Program-made: the position numbers and the translations under genes
Notes under the pieces: generated by a model
The model's input: the letters and a program-made list of their open reading frames with translations, nothing else
What the model was told of the DNA's origin: nothing
Database searches by the model: none
Shown here: piece after piece, positions 7,270 through 15,039 of the stretch
How the letters are laid out: every line of letters begins with the position of its first letter
How positions within the stretch are numbered: the stretch's first letter is position 1
Origin: Deltaproteobacteria bacterium
Lineage (GTDB): Bacteria > Myxococcota_A > UBA9160 > JAFDET01
Assembly: GCA_019310195.1 (NCBI GenBank)
Contig: JAFDET010000065.1
Span: 1 to 22,985 of the forward strand
Direction: 5' to 3'
DNA length: 22,985 nucleotides

Positions 7270-8449
7270 AGGGAACCCAGCGCGGGCGCTCGGCCAGGCA
7301 GAGCCCGGGGAGCCGCTCGACCAGCACCCCCAGCGCTTCCTGACCTTCCACCCTCGCCAGCGCCGCACCCACGCAGAAGTGGAGCCCGAAGCCGAAGCCG
7401 AAGTGGCGGTTGTCGCGGCGGCCCACGTCGAAACGATCCGGTTGCGGAAAGCGCCGCGGATCCCGGTTCGCCGAGATCAGGCTCAGGACCAGCGGCTCGC
7501 CCAGGTCCAGCTTCACCCCCGCCATCTCGAAGGGCTCGCAAACCACGCGGATCACGCCGGTCACCACCGGCTCGTAGCGCAAGACCTCCTCCACCGCGGA
7601 GGGCAGAAGCGCTGAGTCACGCCGCACCCGCTCCAGCTCCTGCGGATGAGAGAGCAGCGTGTAGGTCGCGATCTGGAGCAGGCTCTTGGTGGTGTCGTGA
7701 CCGCCGAAGAGCAGGTTCATCACCATGGCGATGAGCTCCTCGTGGGAAAGCCGGTCCCCCGCTTCCTCAGCCTGGATCAGGGCACTCACCAGGTCGCTTC
7801 CCGGGCGGCGGCGGCGCTCTTCCACCAGGTCGGAGACGTAGGCGTGAAGCTGCTCCACGGCCGCATCGACCGTGCGCCGACGATCGGGCGTGAGCACCAG
7901 GGAAAAGCCCAGGCCGAGATCGCTGGTCCACTGAGCAAAGCGCGTGTAGTCCCCCTCCGGAACACCGATCATCTCGGAGATCACCCGCACCGGCAGGTGG
8001 TGCGCGAAGTCGCGCACCACGTCCATGGCTCCCAGGCCCTGAACGCGGTCGATCAGCTCGTGTGCGATCTCGCGCACGCGGGGGCGCATGCGAGCCGCCG
8101 TACTGGGGGTAAAGGCGCGGCCCACCAGCGCGCGCAGCCTCGCGTGATCGGGCCCATTCTGCGTGAACAGCATGCGCCCGACGAACTCATGGAAGGGGCC
8201 GCCGTCCAGACCCTGCCGCGCGAGCATCTCGGGCCCCTGGGACTCGACCCGCGGATCGCGGAGCAGCCCGTCCAGCTCCGCGTAGCGCAGGACCGACCAG
8301 CCCTCGCCGCTGCTGTCCCGCGCCAGTGGGTGGCGCTCCCGGGCTTGTGCGAGGACCGGATGGAGGTTCTGCCAGGCCCCCGGAGAGGTCAGATCGAGGG
8401 TGGCCCAGATCGGCTCCAGGCTACGCGTCTTCCGCTGTAGTTGGGGCAA
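7226..8449 (-). CDS. Cytochrome P450
   Basis: This 407-residue soluble bacterial P450 has the heme-binding FGFGLHFCVGAALAR with proximal Cys359, the ExxR motif (EVLR, 288-291) and an I-helix oxygen-binding segment GGHDTT (249-254) in which the usual first Ala is Gly. Length and organisation are those of class I bacterial P450s that need separate ferredoxin and reductase partners; none is encoded nearby. The start is TTG: the minus strand reads GGAGGTGCCGC then TTG, an almost perfect ribosome binding site at good spacing. The substrate is unknown. It is divergent from the PLP decarboxylase gene, with 115 nt between the start codons, and convergent with the lipoprotein gene. Confidence 0.95.
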   Translation of the reverse strand: MPQLQRKTRSLEPIWATLDLTSPGAWQNLHPVLAQARERHPLARDSSGEGWSVLRYAELDGLLRDPRVESQGPEMLARQGLDGGPFHEFVGRMLFTQNGPDHARLRALVGRAFTPSTAARMRPRVREIAHELIDRVQGLGAMDVVRDFAHHLPVRVISEMIGVPEGDYTRFAQWTSDLGLGFSLVLTPDRRRTVDAAVEQLHAYVSDLVEERRRRPGSDLVSALIQAEEAGDRLSHEELIAMVMNLLFGGHDTTKSLLQIATYTLLSHPQELERVRRDSALLPSAVEEVLRYEPVVTGVIRVVCEPFEMAGVKLDLGEPLVLSLISANRDPRRFPQPDRFDVGRRDNRHFGFGFGLHFCVGAALARVEGQEALGVLVERLPGLCLAERPRWVPFTAIRRLESLRVTF

Positions 8450-8493
8450 GCGGCACCTCCAGCATCAGCCTATGGACCCGAGATCCCGCTGGC

Positions 8494-8509
8494 TGTGAAG
8501 CACTTCACA
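8494..8509. promoter_or_regulatory. CRP/FNR-family-like palindrome in the divergent P450/decarboxylase region
   Basis: The sequence TGTGAAGCACTTCACA is a perfect palindrome that fits the TGTGA-N6-TCACA consensus of CRP-type regulators. Flanking CCGCT and AGCGG extend the symmetry with an interruption. If TAAGAT (8538-8543) is the -10 of the decarboxylase gene, the site is centred roughly 50 bp upstream of transcription start. It could serve both divergent genes. The identity of the regulator is inference. Confidence 0.5.
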
Positions 8510-8537
8510 CAGCGGGCAAAGCGAGTGGCCCCCGGGG

Positions 8538-8543
8538 TAAGAT
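8538..8543 (+). promoter_or_regulatory. -10-like TAAGAT for the decarboxylase/aminotransferase pair
   Basis: TAAGAT lies 21 nt before the ATG at 8565, leaving room for a leader containing the ribosome binding site GGAGGAA at 8554-8560. This conventional layout contrasts with the leaderless-type genes in the window. Confidence 0.35.
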
Positions 8544-8564
8544 GCGGGCCAGCGGAGGAACGCC

Positions 8565-10013
8565 ATGCAGATCCCGAAGCGGGGCTGGAGCCGAGAGCAG
8601 GTATTCGAGCAGCTGGAGCGGTTCCGCGAGAACGACACGCCCTGGCGAGAGGGCCGGACCTGGGCGTACGTGTACGACCCGGGCCGCGAGGCCGAGGGTG
8701 TCATCAAGGACGCCTTCGTCAGCTATCTCTCCGAGAACGGCCTGGACCCCACGGCCTTTCCCAGCGCCCTGCAGATGGAGAACGACGTGGTCTCCATGGC
8801 GGCCCGTCACCTGAACGGCGATGCGGACGTGGTGGGAAACTTCACCAGCGGCGGCACCGAGAGCATCATGCTGGCCGTCAAGGCGGCCCGGGACTGGGCG
8901 CGCGAGCATCGCCGCGGCATTCACGAGCCGGAGATGATCCTGCCGGAGACGGCTCACGCGGCCTTCCAGAAGGCCGCCTCCTACCTGGGCGTGAAACCGA
9001 TCATCGTATCCGCGGACCCGGACAGCTTCCGGGCCGACGTAAACGCCGTACGCGACGCCATCACCGACAACACCGTGCTGCTGGTGGGGTCTGCCATCTC
9101 CTACGCCCACGGCGTGGTGGATCCGATCCGCGAGCTGGGTCAGCTGGCGCAGGAGCGCGACCTGCTCCTGCACGTGGACGGCTGCATGGGCGGATTCCTG
9201 CTCCAGTACTTCGCGCGCCTGGGCGCGCCGGTGCCCGACTACGACTTCCGCGTGCCCGGCGTCACATCGATCTCCATGGACCTGCACAAGTACGCGTTCG
9301 CGGCCAAGGGCGCCTCGACGATCCTCTACCGCGACAAGAAGCTGCGCAAGTACCAGATGTACGCCTGCTCCAACTGGACCGGCTACACCGTCATCAACCC
9401 CACGGTGCAGAGCACCAAGTCCGCTGGGCCCATCGCCGGCGCCTGGGCGGCCATGCACTTCATCGGAGACGACGGCTACCTGGAGATCACCCGCGCCGTG
9501 AAGGACGCGACCGACGAGATCGTTGCGGCCGTGGACGCGGCACCCGACCTGCGCCTGCTCGGCCGTCCCGACATGAACCTCTTGTCGTTTGCATCCGACA
9601 GCGTGAGCGTCTTCCACATCGCCGACGAGATGAAGGAGCACAATTGGTACGTGCAGCCCCAGCTCGCCTACGGAAGCTCGCCGGAGAACATTCACCTCTC
9701 GATCAACCCCGAGAGCGTGCGCTGGGTGGACGCCATGCTGGCGGACCTGCACGAGTGCACCGAGAAGGCGCGGCTGCTGCCCTCGGGCGAGCTGGCGCCC
9801 AAGATCCAGGAGGCCTTCGGCCACCTGAGCCCCGAGGACCTGACCGAGGACGTCTACCAGGGCCTGCTGGCCATGGCGGGCATCCAGGGCAGCGGGTTGC
9901 CGGGGCGCATGGCGGAGATCAACGAGGTGCTGAACGCCCTGCCCGTCCCGCTGCGCGAGCGCCTGCTGGTGGAGTACCTGAACGAGCTATTCCGGCAGCC
10001 GGAGTCCGGCTGA
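8565..10013 (+). CDS. PLP-dependent group II decarboxylase / sphingosine-1-phosphate-lyase-like enzyme
   Basis: This 482-residue fold-type I PLP enzyme has SGGTES (residues 95-100) for phosphate binding, a stacking histidine in ETAHAAFQKAA (His131), HVDGCMGGF with the PLP-nitrogen Asp205, and the Schiff-base lysine in SMDLHKYAFAAKG (Lys242). The HKYxxAxKG pattern and overall order match sphingosine-1-phosphate lyases and their bacterial glutamate/tyrosine-decarboxylase-like relatives. It could cleave a phosphorylated amino alcohol or decarboxylate an amino acid; the sequence does not decide between them. A ribosome binding site (GGAGGAACGCC) precedes the ATG. Its TGA overlaps the ATG of the aminotransferase gene, so the two products are made together and probably act in one pathway. 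Confidence 0.9.
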   Translation: MQIPKRGWSREQVFEQLERFRENDTPWREGRTWAYVYDPGREAEGVIKDAFVSYLSENGLDPTAFPSALQMENDVVSMAARHLNGDADVVGNFTSGGTESIMLAVKAARDWAREHRRGIHEPEMILPETAHAAFQKAASYLGVKPIIVSADPDSFRADVNAVRDAITDNTVLLVGSAISYAHGVVDPIRELGQLAQERDLLLHVDGCMGGFLLQYFARLGAPVPDYDFRVPGVTSISMDLHKYAFAAKGASTILYRDKKLRKYQMYACSNWTGYTVINPTVQSTKSAGPIAGAWAAMHFIGDDGYLEITRAVKDATDEIVAAVDAAPDLRLLGRPDMNLLSFASDSVSVFHIADEMKEHNWYVQPQLAYGSSPENIHLSINPESVRWVDAMLADLHECTEKARLLPSGELAPKIQEAFGHLSPEDLTEDVYQGLLAMAGIQGSGLPGRMAEINEVLNALPVPLRERLLVEYLNELFRQPESG

Positions 10014-11374
10014 TGTCGGGGCTGGACGACCTGGACCGCAGTCACGTCTTCCACCCCTACACCTCCATCGCAGAGCAGCAGAGGTCGGGCCCGCGCATCC
10101 TGGCCCAGGGCAAGGGCGTCTGGCTCCGCGACGCAGAGGGGCGCGAGCTTCTCGACGCCATGGCCGGCCTCTGGTGCGTCAGCGCCGGCTACGGCCGCGA
10201 GGAGATCGCCGAGGCCATGGCCGAGCAGGCTCGGCGCCTGGCCTACGCCCACGGCTTCCTGGCCCAGGCCAACGAGCCGGCCATCCAGCTGGCCGCGCGC
10301 CTGGCCGCACTGACGCCCGAGGGACTGGACCGCGCCTTCTTCTGTAACTCCGGCTCGGAAGCCAACGACACCATCGTCAAGCTGGTCTGGTACCACTGGA
10401 ACCTGCGCGGTCGGCCCCAGAAGAAGAAGATCATCGCGCGACACGGCGCTTACCACGGCGTGACCCTGGGCGCGACCAGCCTCTCGGGCCTGCCGTACAT
10501 GCACGCGCTCTTCGACGCGCCGCTGCCGCGCTTCCTGCACACCGCCAGGCCCCACTTCTACCGCGATGCCCAGCCGGGCGAAGATGAGGCGGCGTTCGCC
10601 GTGCGCCTGGCCGCTGAGCTGGACGCGCTGATCGTGGCCGAGGGCCCGGACACGGTGGCGGCCTTCATCGGAGAGCCCTTGATGGCCGCCGGCGGCGTGA
10701 TCCCGCCGCCCGACGGCTACTGGGAGACCGTCCAGCAGGTGTTGGCCCGCCACGACGTGCTGCTGATCGCCGACGAGGTGGTCTGCGGCTTCGGCCGCCT
10801 GGGCACCAACTTCGGCTCGCAGCGCTTCGGCCTGCGTCCGGACTTCATGACCCTGGCCAAGGGGATCACCAGCGCCTACTTCCCGGTGTCCGCAGCCGTG
10901 GTATCGGAGCGGGTGTGGGACGTGCTGGCCAGCGCTTCGCCGGATCACGGCCCGCTGGCCCACGGACACACCACCAGCCTGCACCCGGTGGGGGCCGCCG
11001 CGGCGCTGGCCAACCTGGACATCCTCGAGCGCGAGGGGCTGCTCCAGCGCGCCGGCCAGGTGGGCCCGGCCTTCCAGGCGAGTCTGCGGAAGGCGGTGGG
11101 CGACCACCCCCTGGTGGGTGACGTGCGCGGCGAAGCGCTGATCGCCGGCGTCGAGCTGATGGCGGATCCCGAGGCCCGGCGACCCTTCCCGGCCCAGCAG
11201 AAGGTCGGCCTGCGCCTGCACGAGCTCTGCCTGGACGAGGGCCTGGTGGTACGCGCGCTGGGCGACACCCTCGCCTTCTCGCCACCGCTGTGCATTCAGG
11301 AGGACGAGCTCGACGAGGCCATCCGCCGCTTCGCCTGCGGTCTGGAGCGGCTCACCGCCGAGCTCGCGGCCTGA
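10013..11374 (+). CDS. Class III aminotransferase (omega-amino acid:pyruvate type)
   Basis: This 453-residue PLP enzyme contains NSGSEAND (residues 112-119), ARHGAYHGVTLGATSLSG (143-159) with the PLP-stacking aromatic/His, ADEVVCGFGRLG (253-264) with the cofactor Asp254, and the Schiff-base Lys283 in TLAKGITSAYFP. GHTTSLHPVGAAA is the usual late dimer-interface motif. These fit the omega-amino acid/beta-alanine/putrescine:pyruvate branch of class III. The start is the ATG overlapping the decarboxylase stop (TGATG); a longer upstream opening in the same frame lies inside the decarboxylase gene and is rejected. Coupled to a decarboxylase, it could transaminate the amine product, but this is inference. 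Confidence 0.93.
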   Translation: MSGLDDLDRSHVFHPYTSIAEQQRSGPRILAQGKGVWLRDAEGRELLDAMAGLWCVSAGYGREEIAEAMAEQARRLAYAHGFLAQANEPAIQLAARLAALTPEGLDRAFFCNSGSEANDTIVKLVWYHWNLRGRPQKKKIIARHGAYHGVTLGATSLSGLPYMHALFDAPLPRFLHTARPHFYRDAQPGEDEAAFAVRLAAELDALIVAEGPDTVAAFIGEPLMAAGGVIPPPDGYWETVQQVLARHDVLLIADEVVCGFGRLGTNFGSQRFGLRPDFMTLAKGITSAYFPVSAAVVSERVWDVLASASPDHGPLAHGHTTSLHPVGAAAALANLDILEREGLLQRAGQVGPAFQASLRKAVGDHPLVGDVRGEALIAGVELMADPEARRPFPAQQKVGLRLHELCLDEGLVVRALGDTLAFSPPLCIQEDELDEAIRRFACGLERLTAELAA

Positions 11375-11456
11375 ACCCCGGGGCCCTGTGCTGCGTAGTA
11401 AGCAGTGAATGCGCGAGTGGCGCACCACGTCCCACGGGACGCACAGGGGAGATCGC

Positions 11457-11981
11457 ATGCGACGACCGATCGTCTGGCTGCTGGGAGGCACCCTGTTCCT
11501 GGTTCCGCCGGCTACGCAGGCCGACGAGTGGGACAGCCGGGACGTGGAAGCGGCGGAGCACTACCGCGAGACCGAGCGCGAGCGGGCCGGCCGCTACCGG
11601 GCCAGCATCGCCAGCCGAAGCCAGCAGGTTGCCCGTCCATCGCGTGACCCGTACCCGCGGCCGGCGGCGCGCGCGCCGCAGCGGACTCCTGGCACCCCCT
11701 CCTGGTGGGACAGCCTGGTGCGGGCCGGCGTGGCCGAAGAGGACCTGCGAACGCTGAACGGCTGGATCGACGGCCTGGGCACGTGGGCTTCGTTCTGGGA
11801 GAACGAGGTTCAACCGCGTTGGCAACGTTGGCGGACCCCGGTCGAGGCGAAGCCCGCCCCGCCGCAGGCCGTCCAGGTCGTCGCTCGCAAGGACGCGCCG
11901 CCGCCCTTCTTCGAGGCCCTGGGAGCGAAGCTCGTGCAGGGGATCCTCGCCGAGGTCCGGCACGAGGCGCAGCGAGACTAG
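11457..11981 (+). CDS. Small secreted protein of unknown function
   Basis: Started at 11457 the product has 174 residues. The ATG has a ribosome binding site (AGGGGAGA) and gives a normal signal peptide (MRRPIVWLLGGTLFLVPPATQA, cleavage after QADE-proximal Ala). The mature part begins with a charged helix (EAAEHYRETERERAGRYRAS), then a Pro/Arg-rich linker, a Trp-rich segment (SWWDSLV, GTWASFWENE, RWQRW) and a C-terminal helix. No family is recognised. An earlier in-frame ATG at 11409 would place charged residues before the signal peptide. Only 4 nt separate its stop from the PBP gene, so it probably belongs with cell-wall synthesis, perhaps as an accessory of the downstream enzyme. Confidence 0.65.
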   Translation: MRRPIVWLLGGTLFLVPPATQADEWDSRDVEAAEHYRETERERAGRYRASIASRSQQVARPSRDPYPRPAARAPQRTPGTPSWWDSLVRAGVAEEDLRTLNGWIDGLGTWASFWENEVQPRWQRWRTPVEAKPAPPQAVQVVARKDAPPPFFEALGAKLVQGILAEVRHEAQRD

Positions 11982-11985
11982 CCGG

Positions 11986-14241
11986 ATGTCGCGACGCACG
12001 CTGATCGCAGGCGCCTTCTGCGCGGCACTGCTGTGGACCGCGTGTGGCTGGGTCCCCCACCAACGCCTGGCCGAACGTGTACTCGCCGCGCCCTCGCGGG
12101 TCTACGGCCGGCCCTTGGTGTTGGCGCCGGGAATCCGGGCCTCCCGCGACGCAGTCGCCGCACACCTGGAGCGAGCCGGCTACCGGCCGACGAAGGCGGC
12201 TGAGGTGGGACAGGGCAGGTTCCGTCTCGAGCCACGCCGCTGGCGCATCGGACGCCGCGCCTTCGAATACCCGGACGGGGCGGAGCCCGCGGGCCTGATC
12301 CGCATCGATGTCGATGCCGGCGGCACCGTGCGCGAGGTCGTCGGCCCCGACGGAGCCGCGCTGGACGCCGTTTTCCTGGAGCCCGAACCCATCGGCAGCC
12401 TCTTCGGCGAGAGCGACGAGGATCGCGTCCTGGTGCCGATGGACCAGATCCCGCGGCACGTGGTCGACGCCGTGCTCGTCACCGAGGACCGCCGCTTCCA
12501 CCGGCACCCCGGCATCGACCCGATCCGCATCGTCGGCGCCGCCCGGGAGAACCTGCGCGGCGGAAGGATCCGCCAGGGCGGCAGCACGCTCACCCAGCAG
12601 CTCGTGAAGAACGTCTACCTCTCCCCGGAGCGCACCTGGGCCCGCAAGCTGCGCGAGGTCGCCCTCGCGGTGTTCGTCGAGCTCCGGTACACGAAGCAGG
12701 AGATCCTCGAGGCCTACCTGAACCAGGTCTACCTGGGCCAGGACGGCGGTCGCGGCATCCACGGTGTCGGGCGGGCGGCGCGCTTCTACTTCGGGAAGGA
12801 CGTGTCGGAACTCTCGGTGGCCGACGCTGCACTCCTGGCTGCCATCATCCGCGCGCCCAGCGCGCTCTCGCCCTTCCGGCATCCCGACCGGGCTCGAGAG
12901 CAGCGCGACCGCGTGCTCGACCGGCTGCTCGAGCACGGTCGGATCGACGGCGACACGCATCACAGCGCGCACTCTTCGCCGCTGGGGGTGCGCCGCGAGC
13001 CGCGGCCCGGCCGCTTCGCGGGCCACTACCTCGACCTGGTACGGGGCCGACTCGAGGAGCGCTTCGCGGGCGAGGACCTCGAGCGCGATGGCTTGCGCGT
13101 CTTCACCACCCTGGACGGCAGCTTCCAACGCGCCGCGGAAGCAGCGGTCCGCGACGAGATCCGGCGGCTCGAGCGCGGTTACCCGTTGCTGCGCCGGCGC
13201 TCGTCACCGCTCCAAGCCGCGTTGGTCGCGCTCGATCCCGCCAGTGGCGACGTGTTGGCCCTGGTCGGCGCCCGCGACTTCGAGGCCTCGCCCTTCGACC
13301 GCGCTACCCGCGCGCGGCGGCAGCCCGGAAGCCTCTTCAAGCCCGTGGTCGCCCTGGCGGCGCTCGGCGCAGACGTGTCGCCCCCGCTGACCCTGGCCAG
13401 CCTGCTGGAGGATGCGCCCCTCACGCTCCAGGTGGAGGGAAAGTCGTGGACGCCATCGAACCACGACGGCCGCCATCGCGGCCCGGTCAGCCTGCGCGCT
13501 GCACTGGAGGACTCCCTCAACGTTCCCTTCGCACGGCTCGGCCTGGAGGTGGGCCTGGTGCCCGTTGCCGACACGGCCAGACGCATGGGCGTCGCGAGCC
13601 CACTGCGGCCGATTCCCAGCTTGACCCTCGGCGCGTTCGAGACGACGCCGCTGGAGATCGCATCGGTCTACGCCGTGCTGGCCTCGGGCGGAGTGCGCAC
13701 GAGCCCGCGCACCACGCTGGCCGTGGTCCGGCCCGGCGGGCGCGTCCTCTACGGCGAACCTGTGCGAACCCAGCGGGCCTTCGGCGCCGCCGAGACCTAC
13801 CTGGTGACCGAGGCGCTGCGGGGCGCGGTCGTCCGCGGAACCGCGAAGAGCCTGCCGCGGCTCGGCGTGACCGGCTCCTGGGCCGGCAAGACCGGAACCA
13901 CCAACGGCTTCCGGGACGCCTGGTTCGTAGCCTACGCGCCGGACCTGGTGGTCGCCGTGTGGGTCGGCTTCGACGACGGCGCCCGGGTCGGGCTCAGCGG
14001 CGCCCAGGCCGCCCTGCCGATCGTCGCCCGCTTCGTGCGCGGCGCCTACGGCAAGCAGTCGCCCCGCCAGTTCCCGGTTCCCGACGGAATCCAGGTGGCG
14101 CGAATCGATCCCGGCACCGGCCGCGGTGCCGGGATCGACTGCCCCGGCCACGACGAGGTCTTCCTGGCCGGCACGGCTCCGGCGGCTCGCGACTGCGGAT
14201 CCCGGCCGCTTCAGTGGGCCCTGCGCGCGCTGGGCCAATAG
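11986..14241 (+). CDS. mrcB: Bifunctional penicillin-binding protein 1b (GT51 transglycosylase + transpeptidase)
   Basis: This 751-residue class A PBP builds and crosslinks peptidoglycan in the periplasm. A single N-terminal membrane anchor (about 6-22) is followed by a UB2H-like domain (SRVYGRPLVLAPG onward, about 37-130), which is typical of PBP1b. The GT51 domain has VTEDRRFHRHPGID with catalytic Glu167, RQGGSTLTQQLVKN (196-209) and the later KQEILEAYLNQVYLG block. The transpeptidase domain has the nucleophile Ser449 in SLFK, the second motif SLN (510-512) and KTGT (635-638). All key residues are intact. It lacks the long cytoplasmic tail of the E. coli enzyme. The gene follows the small secreted protein by 4 nt and is likely co-transcribed with it. 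Confidence 0.95.
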   Translation: MSRRTLIAGAFCAALLWTACGWVPHQRLAERVLAAPSRVYGRPLVLAPGIRASRDAVAAHLERAGYRPTKAAEVGQGRFRLEPRRWRIGRRAFEYPDGAEPAGLIRIDVDAGGTVREVVGPDGAALDAVFLEPEPIGSLFGESDEDRVLVPMDQIPRHVVDAVLVTEDRRFHRHPGIDPIRIVGAARENLRGGRIRQGGSTLTQQLVKNVYLSPERTWARKLREVALAVFVELRYTKQEILEAYLNQVYLGQDGGRGIHGVGRAARFYFGKDVSELSVADAALLAAIIRAPSALSPFRHPDRAREQRDRVLDRLLEHGRIDGDTHHSAHSSPLGVRREPRPGRFAGHYLDLVRGRLEERFAGEDLERDGLRVFTTLDGSFQRAAEAAVRDEIRRLERGYPLLRRRSSPLQAALVALDPASGDVLALVGARDFEASPFDRATRARRQPGSLFKPVVALAALGADVSPPLTLASLLEDAPLTLQVEGKSWTPSNHDGRHRGPVSLRAALEDSLNVPFARLGLEVGLVPVADTARRMGVASPLRPIPSLTLGAFETTPLEIASVYAVLASGGVRTSPRTTLAVVRPGGRVLYGEPVRTQRAFGAAETYLVTEALRGAVVRGTAKSLPRLGVTGSWAGKTGTTNGFRDAWFVAYAPDLVVAVWVGFDDGARVGLSGAQAALPIVARFVRGAYGKQSPRQFPVPDGIQVARIDPGTGRGAGIDCPGHDEVFLAGTAPAARDCGSRPLQWALRALGQ

Positions 14242-14286
14242 AGCACAGGCGCTATCTTGCGGTCCCAACCGACCGCGAGGCCCCGG

Positions 14287-15039
14287 ATGATCGCCGAAGG
14301 AACGCAGGCTCCCGACTTCACCCTCCAGGACCAGTTCGGCCGCAAGATCTCGCTGGCGGACTTCCGGGATCGGCAGCACGTGCTGCTGCTCTTCTACCCG
14401 CTGGACTGGACACCTACCTGAAGCCAGGAGGTGCCCGGCGTCGAAGCGCTCCTGCCGCGTTTCCGCGCCGCCCACACCCAGGTCCTGGGTGTCAGCATCG
14501 ACAGCGTCCACTGCCACGCCAACTGGGGCCGCGACCTGGGCGGCGTCTCCTTCCCGCTGCTGGCGGACTTCCAGCCCAAGGGCGCCATGGCCGAGTCCTA
14601 CGGAGCCTATCTCGCCGGAGCGGGCATCACGGACCGGGCCACGGTGCTCGTGGACAGCGGCGGCACCGTGCGCCACGCGTCTTCGGTGACGCCAGCGGGC
14701 GAACGCAGCCCAGACGAGCTGGCCGCCCTGTGCGAGCAGACCGATCGCGAGGCCGGCACACCCACCCAGGCAGCACCGGAGCCGCAGGGACTGGGCGCAG
14801 ACGCGGTGCTCTACGTGAAGAGCCACTGCGGCTTCTCGCGCCGCGCTCGTGTGGCCGTGGACAACGTGCACGCCGCGGACCTGACGGTGCGAAACGCCAG
14901 CGACGACGCGCAAGCACTGGAAGCCCTGCGCCAGGTGAGCGGCGCCGAAACCGCGCCCTGCCTGGTGCTCGACGGAAGTCCGCTGGCCGAGGCCGACGTG
15001 ATCGTGCGCACCCTGGCCGAGCGCCTGGCCCCGATCTGA
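14287..15039 (+). CDS. Selenocysteine peroxiredoxin fused to a CGFS glutaredoxin-like domain (in-frame UGA read as Sec)
   Basis: Read through one UGA (14419-14421), the frame encodes 250 residues. The N-terminal part is a normal AhpC/TSA-type peroxiredoxin: APDFTLQDQFG, LADFRD, LLLFYPLDWTPT, then UGA at codon 45, SQEVPG, VLGVSIDSVHCHANW, FPLLADFQPKGAMAESYG and ATVLVDSGGTVRH. The UGA is exactly at the peroxidatic cysteine (TxxC becomes TxxU). Coding quality is equal on both sides, and a hairpin follows the UGA at once. From about residue 175 a glutaredoxin-like domain follows: VLYVKSHCGFSRRARV (Cys181 in the CGFS motif), TAPCLVLDG (cis-Pro loop) and a C-terminal helix. It would reduce peroxides using an attached thiol donor. 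The ATG at 14287 has GAGG 6 nt upstream. A nonsense mutation of TGC/TGT is the alternative; conventional calling would start at the GTG at 14431 and lose the active site. Confidence 0.85.
14419..14454 (+). promoter_or_regulatory. UGA selenocysteine codon and candidate bacterial SECIS hairpin
   Basis: The UGA (14419-14421) is followed after 3 nt by CAGGAG (14425-14430), which pairs perfectly with CTCCTG (14449-14454). The 18-nt interior is GC-rich, can form a few more pairs (GC at 33-34 with GC at 46-47), and leaves an apical loop containing GGCGU. Position and size fit a bacterial SECIS, which lies inside the coding region directly after the UGA and binds SelB. Folding was done by eye. Confidence 0.5.

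Noticed and set aside
9854..11491. 545-codon minus-strand open frame over the aminotransferase gene
   Set aside because: The plus strand encodes a complete class III aminotransferase with all catalytic residues; the antisense frame is a GC-skew artefact.
14431..15039. Stand-alone 202-residue protein starting at GTG 14431
   Set aside because: It would begin in the middle of the peroxiredoxin fold, after the catalytic residue and inside the hairpin; the upstream in-frame sequence is the missing N-terminal half of the same domain.
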